Source: an uncultured Muribaculaceae bacterium (GTDB lineage: Bacteria; Bacteroidota; Bacteroidia; Bacteroidales; Muribaculaceae). Taken from it: 64,000 nucleotides of DNA. The position numbers and the translations under genes are program-made. How positions within the stretch are numbered: the first letter of the stretch is position 1; each line of letters opens with the position of its first letter. The notes beneath the pieces were generated by a model, which saw nothing but the letters and a program-made list of their open reading frames with translations, made no database searches and had not been told where the DNA came from. Positions 17,288 through 25,226 of the stretch are shown piece by piece. Where the stretch lies: NCBI GenBank assembly GCA_910576775.1, contig CAJTJV010000007.1, forward strand, positions 1 to 64,000, written 5' to 3'.

Positions 17288-17402
17288 CGATATCCTGCAT
17301 TGCACAATATCTTAGCCGCTTTGTAGCATGATTGTAAACCGCTTCCGTTTACCATGCATGCGGCGCCGCTTTCCGGTGTCAGGATTCCGATATACTGAGG
17401 AT

Positions 17403-18872
17403 TTAGATTTTTACTTTTTTAGCCGGATCGCAGGTAAGCCCTACACCAAGTTTGTTGAAAATCTTATGGTCCACCTCTCCGAGCATCACCGTTGAATGCA
17501 TCTGACAGCCTTTTAGTTCGGGCAACATTTCGAGAGCCTTTCGGCATTTTTCGTCAGTTGTACTGAGAACCGACAGCGCAACGAGCACTTCGTCGGAATG
17601 TAGTCTCGGGTTGTGACTCTTGAGGTAGGTGAGTTTGGTATGCTGTATAGGTTCTATCATTTCCTGAGGTATAAGCTTCACTTTGTGGTCTATGCCTGCA
17701 AGGTGCTTGACGGCATTGAGAATTAGCGCCGAACTCGGGCCGAGAAGTTCGCTTGTTTCGGCTGTGATGATAGTGCCGTCGGAAAGTTCTATGGCCGAGC
17801 AGGGTTTGCCGCTGTTTTCAGAGCGGTCGCGGGCAGCTTTAACGGCTTTGCGGAAAGATGTGTCGATTTTCGCCTGTTTGAAAAGAAGTGAAATCTTGTT
17901 TACCTCCGCCTCGTTGCCTTCGCCGCGGGCCATTTTGTTGAGGGCTGTGAAATAGCGGCGTATAATCTCGTTTTTTGACGCTGTGCAGCATGCCTCGTCG
18001 TCACTTATGCAGAAGCCAACCATGTTCACTCCCATATCAGTAGGCGATTTATATGGATTTTCTCCGTAGATGCCTTCGAACAGGGCATTGAGTACAGGGA
18101 AAATCTCTATATCGCGGTTGTAGTTGATGGCTGTTTTGCCATATGCCTCAAGATGGAAGGGGTCTATCATGTTAACATCGTTGAGGTCGGCGGTGGCAGC
18201 CTCGTAGGCAATATTTACAGGGTGTTTGAGCGGCAGGCTCCATACTGGGAATGTCTCGAATTTGGCATATCCGGCCTCTACGCCTCTTTTATTCTCGTTG
18301 TATAGCTGACTCAGGCATACAGCCATCTTGCCGCTACCGGGACCCGGCGCCGTAACAATGACGAGAGGACGCGTGGTACGAATATAGTCATTATGTCCGA
18401 ACCCCTCGTCAGAAGCAATCAGTTCTACGTTGGTAGGATAACCCTCTATAAGATAATGGTAATATACGTCGATGCCGAGATTTTCGAGTTTGCGGCGATA
18501 GGCGTCGGCACTTATCTGGCCGTTGTAATGGGTGATGCAGACCGAGCTGACGAGGAAGCCGCGGTTCTGAAACTCTTTACGCAGGCGTAGCACATCCTTG
18601 TCGTAAGTGATGCCGAGGTCGTCCCTTACTTTGTTTTTCTCAATGTCTAATGCGCTGATTACGATTACAATCTCTGCCTGATCTTTCAGTTGCCCGAGCA
18701 TTCTGAGCTTGCTGTCGGGCTGAAACCCCGGTAGCACACGGCTTGCGTGATAATCGTCGAAAAGTTTTCCACCAAGCTCGAGATAGAGCTTGTTTCCGAA
18801 CTGGGCGATACGCTCCTTTATGTGTTCGGACTGTATCTTCAGATACTTGTCGTTGTCGAATCCGTATATCAT
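17403..18872 (-). CDS. DUF1846 family protein
   Basis: The start is set at the ATG at 18872, giving 489 residues that begin MIYGFDNDKYLKIQSEHIKE, the usual start of this family; earlier codons would overlap the promoter. The family (COG4868) shows conserved blocks seen here: FGNKLYLELGGKLFDDYHAS, TAPGPGSGKMAVCLSQLYNE (P-loop-like) and MVGFCISDDEACCTASKNEI. Family members are soluble and of unclear biochemical role. The gene is monocistronic as far as I can see, and ends 153 nt beyond the start of the serine hydrolase pair. Confidence 0.85.
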   Translation of the reverse strand: MIYGFDNDKYLKIQSEHIKERIAQFGNKLYLELGGKLFDDYHASRVLPGFQPDSKLRMLGQLKDQAEIVIVISALDIEKNKVRDDLGITYDKDVLRLRKEFQNRGFLVSSVCITHYNGQISADAYRRKLENLGIDVYYHYLIEGYPTNVELIASDEGFGHNDYIRTTRPLVIVTAPGPGSGKMAVCLSQLYNENKRGVEAGYAKFETFPVWSLPLKHPVNIAYEAATADLNDVNMIDPFHLEAYGKTAINYNRDIEIFPVLNALFEGIYGENPYKSPTDMGVNMVGFCISDDEACCTASKNEIIRRYFTALNKMARGEGNEAEVNKISLLFKQAKIDTSFRKAVKAARDRSENSGKPCSAIELSDGTIITAETSELLGPSSALILNAVKHLAGIDHKVKLIPQEMIEPIQHTKLTYLKSHNPRLHSDEVLVALSVLSTTDEKCRKALEMLPELKGCQMHSTVMLGEVDHKIFNKLGVGLTCDPAKKVKI

Positions 18873-18881
18873 AACGGATTG

Positions 18882-18912
18882 CAAAGTTACAATTTTTTGC
18901 ATATTTTCGCAA
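18882..18912 (-). promoter_or_regulatory. Promoter of the DUF1846 gene
   Basis: TTG (18912-18910), a 20-nt spacer and TAACTTTG (18889-18882) on the minus strand. The -7 box ends 9 nt before the ATG, which supports the 18872 start and suggests a very short leader. Confidence 0.7.
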
Positions 18913-18969
18913 CCGTCATCCTGCTTTTCCGCAAAAATACGCGGTAGAATCTTTACAAAGGCAGTATGA

Positions 18970-19356
18970 CTATTCGACGAGCTCGGCGAACAATCTTTCG
19001 AATGTGGCGTCAAGGTCGCGGCAAAGGCCGGGATGCGGGCGCGATGTTGTTATGCAAGCCGAACGTACAGCCGTCAGCCAGCGAAAACGCTCGTGAGTCT
19101 CCAGGTCGGCCGTATTCGGACTGAGACCTTCCGCCACATTGGTGAAGGCTTCGAGCTGGCTGCGGACATCCTTCAGATTCGCGGAAGGATATAATGCGGA
19201 TACCTTTGATTCATCGAGCGCTATGCGTACGCGAATCCAGCGGCGGCGTTTGCACATCATTACAAGACCGGCATTGACAAATTCCTCCCGTTCCACACGC
19301 GGCATGTAGCGCACCACGGCATACTCATATAAGTGCATTCCTGGTTTCTCGGGCAT
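18970..19356 (-). CDS. DUF3037 protein
   Basis: The 128-residue product contains YEYAVVRYMPRVEREEFVNA, the defining start of DUF3037, followed by GLVMMCKRRRWIRVRI. I chose the ATG at 19356 (another lies at 19338); longer versions would read far into the upstream gene. It overlaps the 3' end of the HipA-like kinase gene by 32 nt or less. DUF3037 and HipA_2 genes are frequent neighbours in bacteria, which suggests a functional pair, but the role is unknown. It ends the gal-containing operon. Confidence 0.8.
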   Translation of the reverse strand: MPEKPGMHLYEYAVVRYMPRVEREEFVNAGLVMMCKRRRWIRVRIALDESKVSALYPSANLKDVRSQLEAFTNVAEGLSPNTADLETHERFRWLTAVRSACITTSRPHPGLCRDLDATFERLFAELVE

Positions 19357-20113
19357 GGCTGACAAATATATTGGAGTTTGACAATCGTGTTTTGAGGAAT
19401 CCGGAATATACAAGTCTCTGCTCCGTCGGCGAAATTTCCGACGATGCCTGTATAAGCCAGTCTTCCGGCACAGCGTCAACAATGTCTTCAATTATTTCGG
19501 GTATTATCAACCTGCGCATTTCGGCGTCGGCTTCGTCGAGTTGCGCGGCGTCCCGCAGAAGAGCGTGATCCTTGATATATGGAAATGGTGAGAGAGCGGC
19601 TTTTTCCCATCCTGTCCAGTTATGGTGGAAATAAAGCGATGCGCCGTGGTCGATAAGCCATAGCTCTCGGGAGTGCCAAAGAAGCATGTTGGTGTTGCGC
19701 CAGGTGCGGTCCACGTTGGTTATGAAGGCATCGAGCCACACTATACGTGAGGCCTCTTCGGGCGTCGCATGATTTACAGATTCATCCCAGGTAAGGGCTC
19801 CTGAAAGAAAATGCAGTCCGAGATTGACACCTCGGCTCGCCTGCAACAGGTCCTGAATTTCTTCGTCGCCCTCGGTTCGCCCGAAATCCTCGTCGAGATT
19901 GATAAAGACAAGTTCCGGCACACGCAATCCGGCGGCACGTGCAAGCTCGCCGCCAATGAATTCCGCTATCAGAACTTTTGTACCATGGCCGCCGCCGCGG
20001 AATTTAAGCACATATTTGAACCCGTCATCAGCATCGATGAGAGCCGGCAGCGAGCCACCTTCACGCAAAGGGAGTATATAGCGTACGGCCTCTGCCGTTC
20101 TTATTTCATTCAG
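19325..20113 (-). CDS. HipA-like kinase (HipA_2 family)
   Basis: The sequence NEIRTAEAVRYILPLREGGS followed by YVLKFRGGGHGTK matches HipA_2 proteins, with the Lys of VLKF as the nucleotide-binding residue. The catalytic loop is NVDRTWRNTN and the metal-binding block is LIDHGAS, so an active kinase is plausible. In this frame there is no ATG in a sensible place: where relatives have a Met the codon is CTG (20113-20111), and the only upstream option is GTG at 20203 inside the preceding gene. I use CTG tentatively. There is no HipB-like partner; DUF3037 follows. Confidence 0.7.
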   Translation of the reverse strand: MNEIRTAEAVRYILPLREGGSLPALIDADDGFKYVLKFRGGGHGTKVLIAEFIGGELARAAGLRVPELVFINLDEDFGRTEGDEEIQDLLQASRGVNLGLHFLSGALTWDESVNHATPEEASRIVWLDAFITNVDRTWRNTNMLLWHSRELWLIDHGASLYFHHNWTGWEKAALSPFPYIKDHALLRDAAQLDEADAEMRRLIIPEIIEDIVDAVPEDWLIQASSEISPTEQRLVYSGFLKTRLSNSNIFVSHARETRNALI

Positions 20114-20126
20114 GCATAAATTGATT

Positions 20127-21029
20127 TCAGAACAGAGGTGTGGGGTATTCGCCGGCTGCGTGCAGCTCTGCGAATTTATCGACAACACCCTGTCGGTCGG
20201 CACTGTATGTCACGCCGAACCAGCGCGATGTGGTGTCAAGAACTTTTACTGTCACGGTGCCGTTCTGCACAAGAGGTTCGATACAGGGCAGAATGGGAAA
20301 TTCCGATTTGGGAACATCAATGTTCTTCGTCAGGAAATCGGAGAATCTCTCTTCGGCAAAATCGAAGAAATCGGGGGTGAACCCCCACATGTTCATAGAT
20401 ACGGGAGTTGACGGGTCGAGGGTTTCAAGTTCGCCGGCGGTATTGTTGGTTACAATATTCCGGGTGGCGTCGTAGCGGATATCGGTACGTTCTTCCACGG
20501 CGGTTAGCATGTCGCCGTCAGTCTTGCAGATACCACGGCTGACGGTGCCGTTTTCCGTCATGGTATTGCCGACGCGGAATCCAACCATCGAATAGTCGCC
20601 CTTGCGGATCCGCGGGCGCATAAGGTCGGCGGCGAGGACGGCGAAGCTGTCGCGGCCGTAGAAATCGTCTGCGTTGATTACAGCAAACGGCTCCTTGATG
20701 GCTCCCGCTCCCATCAGCACAGCCTGAGTGGTGCCCCAAGGTTTGGTGCGGTCGGCGGGACATACGAAGCCTGCGGGGATCTTGTCCACGGACTGGAACA
20801 CTACATCTACGGGTACCTTGTCTTCATATTTTGATATCACTTTCTCGCGGAAATCAGCCTCGAAATCCTTGCGGATAACAAAGACGATTTTTCCGAATCC
20901 TGCGCGCAGGGCGTCGAAAACGGAATAGTCCATTATTGTTTCTCCGTCAGGTCCTAAGCCGTCGAGCTGTTTAAGTCCTCCGTAGCGGCTTCCCATGCCG
21001 GCGGCGAGTATGAAGAGTGTAGGTTTCAT
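20127..21029 (-). CDS. Sugar-phosphate nucleotidyltransferase-like protein
   Basis: The 300-residue protein begins MKPTLFILAAGMGSRYGGLK, the GxGxR..pK-type nucleotide-binding loop of NTP transferases. It has FAVINADDFYG as the Asp-containing metal/nucleotide site. It likely couples a sugar phosphate to a nucleotide in the cytoplasm. Its ATG overlaps the galM stop as ATGA, which strongly indicates translational coupling within the gal operon, so a galactose- or glucose-1-phosphate role is attractive. No galT homologue is seen in the window, so it might supply that step, but this is inference. Confidence 0.8.
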   Translation of the reverse strand: MKPTLFILAAGMGSRYGGLKQLDGLGPDGETIMDYSVFDALRAGFGKIVFVIRKDFEADFREKVISKYEDKVPVDVVFQSVDKIPAGFVCPADRTKPWGTTQAVLMGAGAIKEPFAVINADDFYGRDSFAVLAADLMRPRIRKGDYSMVGFRVGNTMTENGTVSRGICKTDGDMLTAVEERTDIRYDATRNIVTNNTAGELETLDPSTPVSMNMWGFTPDFFDFAEERFSDFLTKNIDVPKSEFPILPCIEPLVQNGTVTVKVLDTTSRWFGVTYSADRQGVVDKFAELHAAGEYPTPLF

Positions 21030-22069
21030 TTTACACTGAATTTGAAATTTATATGGCGTACATATGTTTCTCCCGGTTCAAGATAAGGATTCGGGAAATT
21101 CTCTTTGTTAGGTGCGTCGGGAAAATTCTGGCATTCGATGGCTACACCGTCGTAGTCTTCATAGCTGCGACCGTTCTTGTTCAGGGGGCTTCCTGCAAGC
21201 CAGTTGCCTGTGTAGACCTGTACACCGGGCTGGTCGGTCTCAACCGTGAGAACACGTCCGGTTTTGTCATCGCTAAGGATTGCGGCTGTCGACAGCATGC
21301 CCGGGATGTGGTTGTCGATCACCCAGCAGTTGTCGTAGCCTTTTCCGAACACGAGGGCGGGAAAGGGCACTTTGATGTCGCGTCCGAGAGCCTTGGGTTC
21401 GGTAAAATCCATAGGTGTTCCTGCAACTGGGACGGCTACGCCCTCAGGGATAAGGGTGGAGTCGGTCGGCAGGTAACCCGATGCGAAAAGCTGAAGGCTT
21501 TCATCGAGAACGTTTCCTGAATTGTTGCCTGAGAGATTCCAATAACAGTGATTGGTGAGATTAACCACTGTTTTGGCGTCGGTAGAAGCCTCAAGGGTGA
21601 GATAAAGTGCGTTAGCGTCGGTCCAGGTATATGTCGCTTTGACAGAAAGGTTGCCCGGATAGCCGGCATCACCGTCCGGCGACAGCAGGCTGAATGTCAC
21701 TGAGCAGTCGTTGGTATTCTCGATGATCCATATTCTGTTCTGGAAGCCGTCCGGACCTCCATGCAGATGGTTGGGCCCGTTGTTCACCGGCAGACTGTAA
21801 ATTTTTCCGTCAATTTCGATATGTCCTTTTGCGATACGGTTGGCATATCTTCCCGGTATCTTTCCTGCGCAAGGTCCGTCGGCGAGATAGTCCGCCGGGT
21901 CTGCATATCCGAGAGCCACGTCGGCTAATATGCCGTCGCGGTCCGGTACATTCACAGATATAATTCCGGCGCCGAGAGTCGATAGAGTCACCGATGCGCC
22001 TGAAATATTGGTTAAAGTAAGAAGGGTTATGTCGCCTTCGTGAGAGGGCGCGGTGCTACGGGTAATCAT
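21026..22069 (-). CDS. galM: Aldose 1-epimerase (galactose mutarotase)
   Basis: GalM interconverts alpha- and beta-galactose. With the ATG at 22069, which overlaps the galE stop as ATGA, the product has 347 residues. Family motifs are present: GKIPGRYANRIAKGHIEIDG, NGPNHLHGGPDGFQNRIW with the catalytic-region His, LTNHCYWNLSG and the C-terminal GVAIECQNFPDAPN with the catalytic Glu. No signal peptide is present, so it is cytoplasmic. A longer in-frame start inside galE is rejected. Confidence 0.92.
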   Translation of the reverse strand: MITRSTAPSHEGDITLLTLTNISGASVTLSTLGAGIISVNVPDRDGILADVALGYADPADYLADGPCAGKIPGRYANRIAKGHIEIDGKIYSLPVNNGPNHLHGGPDGFQNRIWIIENTNDCSVTFSLLSPDGDAGYPGNLSVKATYTWTDANALYLTLEASTDAKTVVNLTNHCYWNLSGNNSGNVLDESLQLFASGYLPTDSTLIPEGVAVPVAGTPMDFTEPKALGRDIKVPFPALVFGKGYDNCWVIDNHIPGMLSTAAILSDDKTGRVLTVETDQPGVQVYTGNWLAGSPLNKNGRSYEDYDGVAIECQNFPDAPNKENFPNPYLEPGETYVRHINFKFSVK

Positions 22070-23100
22070 TTCATGTTGCGGATATGCTTCTCCCAGGCCC
22101 ATGCCGCGCGTAGGGTGTCGTCGATATTGCGTTCGGCCTTCCATCCGAGTTCGACATTGGCAAGCGATGTATCAGCCCATACGGCCGGAATATCGCCTTC
22201 GCGGCGTCCTACAACCTTGTAGTTGAGCTTTAGATTATTGGCTTTTTCGAAACGTGTGATAAGTTCGAGAACCGACAACGGACACCCTGTGCCTACGTTG
22301 AAAATCTCGTATTTGGTTTTCATGTTGCCTTCTGTCATGCGTTTTACGGCTGCGACATGAGCCTTGGCGAGATCTACAATGTCGATAAAGTCGCGCAGAC
22401 ACGTGCCGTCGGGAGTGTCGTAGTCGTTGCCGAATATAGAGAGGCATTCACGGATGCCTGCCGCGGTCTGGGTGATGAATGGCACCAGATTGTTGGGCAC
22501 ACCGCGGGGCAACTCACCGATAAGTGCTGACGGATGGGCGCCGATGGGGTTGAAATAACGCAGGGCGATGCCGTACATTCCCTCATAGGCACGGCAGCAG
22601 TCGTGAAGAATATCTTCGGCAATCTGTTTGGTGTTGCCATAGGGCGATGTTGCAGGCTGGCGTGGTGTCTGTTCTGTGACAGGAAGCACCTCTGCGTTGC
22701 CATAAACTGTTGCTGATGACGAAAAGAGGACATTGGGGCGTTTGAACTCCTTCATAAGCTGAAGAATGTTCATATAGGACACAAGATTGTTCTGATAATA
22801 TGCCAGCGGTTCGAACATCGACTCTCCCACGGCCTTGTAAGCTGCGAAATGGATTACGGTGTTGAAATTATGACGCTCGAAAACGCCGCGTAAGGCATTT
22901 ATATCACAAGTGTCTATTTTCTCAAAAGTTATTTTGCGGCCGATGATTTTCTCCACACCCTCGATGGCGGAAGGTTCGGAATTGGAAAAATTGTCGATTA
23001 CCACTACATCGTAGCCGGCTTCGACCAGTGCCACGGTAGTATGCGTGCCTATGTAGCCGGCACCACCGCTAACCAGAATTGTTTCTTTAGACTGTACCAT
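22066..23100 (-). CDS. galE: UDP-glucose 4-epimerase
   Basis: The 344-residue short-chain dehydrogenase-like enzyme interconverts UDP-glucose and UDP-galactose. It shows the NAD-binding loop ILVSGGAGYIGTHTTVALVE, FSSSATVYG with the catalytic Ser/Thr, and SPYGNTKQIAEDIL with the Tyr-x3-Lys pair. GIALRYFNPIGAHPS is the standard GalE block. It follows galK by 15 nt and overlaps galM by 4 nt. All parts are intact. Confidence 0.95.
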   Translation of the reverse strand: MVQSKETILVSGGAGYIGTHTTVALVEAGYDVVVIDNFSNSEPSAIEGVEKIIGRKITFEKIDTCDINALRGVFERHNFNTVIHFAAYKAVGESMFEPLAYYQNNLVSYMNILQLMKEFKRPNVLFSSSATVYGNAEVLPVTEQTPRQPATSPYGNTKQIAEDILHDCCRAYEGMYGIALRYFNPIGAHPSALIGELPRGVPNNLVPFITQTAAGIRECLSIFGNDYDTPDGTCLRDFIDIVDLAKAHVAAVKRMTEGNMKTKYEIFNVGTGCPLSVLELITRFEKANNLKLNYKVVGRREGDIPAVWADTSLANVELGWKAERNIDDTLRAAWAWEKHIRNMK

Positions 23101-23115
23101 ATTGTTATTTGTTGC

Positions 23116-24264
23116 TTACTTGGCGTCGGCTATTTTGTGCGCGCCGTCGCTTATGTTTACTTCGTAGATTTTTGGTTCGTGACCGTATTTTTCTTTGAAA
23201 TCCTTACGGGCTTTGGCGATGAAGCCGTCGAGCAGTCCGTTTTTTACGAGGTTGATTGTGCAGCCGCCGAAACCTCCTCCCATGATGCGGGAACCTGTGA
23301 CACCACATTCTTTGGCTATGTCGTTAAGGAAATCAAGTTCTTCGCAGCTCACCTCATAGTCTTTCGAGAGTCCTGCGTGAGTCTCGTACATACAGCGGCC
23401 GACAGTGTCGTAGTCACCGGCGACGAGTGCGTCGCAGACGTCGAGCACGCGTTGTTTTTCCTCGATGACGAATTTTGCGCGAAAATAATCCTCTGCTGAT
23501 ATATCGCCTTTTATGGCGTCGAGCATTTCCATTGTGGCATCGCGCAGAGTCTCGATGCCGAGACGTTTCGCAACACGCTCACAGGATGCGCGGCGTTTGT
23601 TGTAGGGTGAATCTGCAAGTTCGTGTTTCACTACGGAATCGACGAGAACCAGGGTATAACCTTCCGGGTTGAAGGGAAAATATTCAAATTCCATCGAGCG
23701 GCAGTCGAGGCGCATAAGGTGGTCTTTTTTGCCGAACACGCTGGCGAACTGATCCATTATGCCACAGTTCACGCCACAATAGTTGTGCTCTGTCGACTGG
23801 CCTATGCGAGCGAGTTCGAACTTGTCGATGCTGTTGCCGTTGAACATGTCGTTGAGCGCAAAAGCAAAGCAGGATTCCAGAGCTGCCGAGGAACTCAGAC
23901 CGGCGCCTAATGGCACGTTACCGGCAAAGACGGCGTCGAAACCTTCGACCTTGCCGCCGCGTTTCTGAATCTCACGGCATACGCCGAATATGTAGCGTGC
24001 CCAGGAGGTCTTGGGTGCGTCGGCTTCGGTTAGACCGAATTCCACATATTCGTCGATATCGATAGAGAAAACGCGGACTTTGTCGCTTCCGTTGGCGCGG
24101 ATTTCGGCCATTATAACTTTGTCGATGGCACCCGGGAATACAAAGCCGCCGTTGTAGTCGGTATGCTCTCCGATAAGGTTGATGCGTCCGGCAGAAGCGT
24201 AGACCGTGCCGTGTCCTCCGAAGCGTGCTTCAAAGTCTTTGTCGATTTTAGTTTGAAGTTCCAT
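23116..24264 (-). CDS. galK: Galactokinase
   Basis: GalK phosphorylates galactose at C1. With the ATG at 24264 the product has 382 residues. It contains the galactokinase signature GRINLIGEHTDYNGGFVFPG, the GHMP ATP-binding block NVPLGAGLSSSAALESCFAF and the third motif GSRIMGGGFGGCTINLV. The earlier in-frame ATG at 24297 overlaps the promoter -7 box and is rejected. It heads the operon galK-galE-galM-nucleotidyltransferase-HipA-like-DUF3037. Confidence 0.95.
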   Translation of the reverse strand: MELQTKIDKDFEARFGGHGTVYASAGRINLIGEHTDYNGGFVFPGAIDKVIMAEIRANGSDKVRVFSIDIDEYVEFGLTEADAPKTSWARYIFGVCREIQKRGGKVEGFDAVFAGNVPLGAGLSSSAALESCFAFALNDMFNGNSIDKFELARIGQSTEHNYCGVNCGIMDQFASVFGKKDHLMRLDCRSMEFEYFPFNPEGYTLVLVDSVVKHELADSPYNKRRASCERVAKRLGIETLRDATMEMLDAIKGDISAEDYFRAKFVIEEKQRVLDVCDALVAGDYDTVGRCMYETHAGLSKDYEVSCEELDFLNDIAKECGVTGSRIMGGGFGGCTINLVKNGLLDGFIAKARKDFKEKYGHEPKIYEVNISDGAHKIADAK

Positions 24265-24294
24265 GGTTATTGGTTTTTGTATTATTTCAGGTGT

Positions 24295-24325
24295 CAAAAT
24301 TAACTAAAAAAAGACGTTCCTGCAA
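24295..24325 (-). promoter_or_regulatory. Promoter of the gal operon
   Basis: TTG (24325-24323), a 20-nt spacer and TAATTTTG (24302-24295) on the minus strand, about 30 nt before the galK ATG. It overlaps the terminator hairpin of the upstream gene. Confidence 0.65.
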
Positions 24326-24339
24326 CTGCAAAAACGTCT
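24312..24339 (-). terminator. Terminator of the N-acetylglucosamine-kinase-like gene
   Basis: AGACGTT (24312-24318) pairs with AACGTCT (24333-24339). Read on the minus strand the stem is followed by seven T residues. The downstream arm and T run lie inside the galK promoter spacer. Confidence 0.7.
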
Positions 24340-24377
24340 CTTTTATGATATATGTTTTTAACGGATATTCCGATGTC

Positions 24378-25220
24378 TTATTCGTCGCCGGTCGAGTGGT
24401 ATTCCACCAGCCCGGGCATTGAAGACCGTATCAGTTTGTGGAGAGTCACTCCGAAATCCTCCGCGGCGCGCCTGAGTACATTTTCGTATATCACGCATGC
24501 GCTGCCAACAAGGCTCAGAGGACGGCTCTTGTAGTCGTAGGCAGCGATATTGCGTTCAAAATATGTCATGAACGAGGTATATACGAGATTATATGCGTAG
24601 GCATTGTCGAGGTGGTCGGCGAGGAATGTTGAGTAATGCGACAAAGTTCGGTTCGGCATCGGATTGGAGTAGATGTCGTCCATCAGGATATTGGGAGTCA
24701 CCACGAATTTTTCATAGAAAGCGGCTGTGAGATCTGCGGGTGCTATGCCTTTCAGCATGTCGGCTATAAGCATTTTTCCCATGTATGCTCCAGAGCCTTC
24801 GTCGCCGAGCACATACCCCAGAGGAGCCACGTTCTTGACAATCTCATGGCCGTCATAAAGGCAGGAATTCGAGCCGGTGCCGAGGATGCCGGCCAGACCT
24901 GCTTCTCTGACAAGCAAGCCGCGTGCGGCTCCAAGAAGGTCGCTTTTGACTGTTACGGGCGTCTTGAACTGGGCTACCAGCGAGGACTCCATTATCTTGT
25001 TTTTCTCCTTGTTGGCGCAGCCGGCTCCATAAAAATACACATGATCCCAGCGGCGCCGGAAAAAAGCTTCCGGAAGTTCCAACCGCACAGTATGTGATAT
25101 GTCGCGTCGGCTTTGGAAAAAGGGATTCAGACCTTTGGTGAAGGCATGGGCTACAATCTCGCTGCCGTCGACAAGCGCCCATTCGGTGCGCGTGGAACTG
25201 CTGTCGGCTATTATAATCAT
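24378..25220 (-). CDS. BadF/BadG/BcrA/BcrD-type ATPase, N-acetylglucosamine kinase-like
   Basis: The 280-residue protein has an ASKHA-type phosphate-1 loop at its start (IIADSSSTRTEWALVDG), the AGILGTGSNSCLYDG block and GYVLGDEGSGAYMGKMLIAD, which together mark the N-acetylglucosamine kinase-like branch. It would phosphorylate an amino sugar in the cytoplasm during cell-wall or mucin-sugar recycling. It starts 6 nt after the tricorn-like protease stop, so the two may be cotranscribed, and it ends at a good terminator before the gal operon. Confidence 0.82.
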   Translation of the reverse strand: MIIIADSSSTRTEWALVDGSEIVAHAFTKGLNPFFQSRRDISHTVRLELPEAFFRRRWDHVYFYGAGCANKEKNKIMESSLVAQFKTPVTVKSDLLGAARGLLVREAGLAGILGTGSNSCLYDGHEIVKNVAPLGYVLGDEGSGAYMGKMLIADMLKGIAPADLTAAFYEKFVVTPNILMDDIYSNPMPNRTLSHYSTFLADHLDNAYAYNLVYTSFMTYFERNIAAYDYKSRPLSLVGSACVIYENVLRRAAEDFGVTLHKLIRSSMPGLVEYHSTGDE

Positions 25221-25226
25221 GATTGT

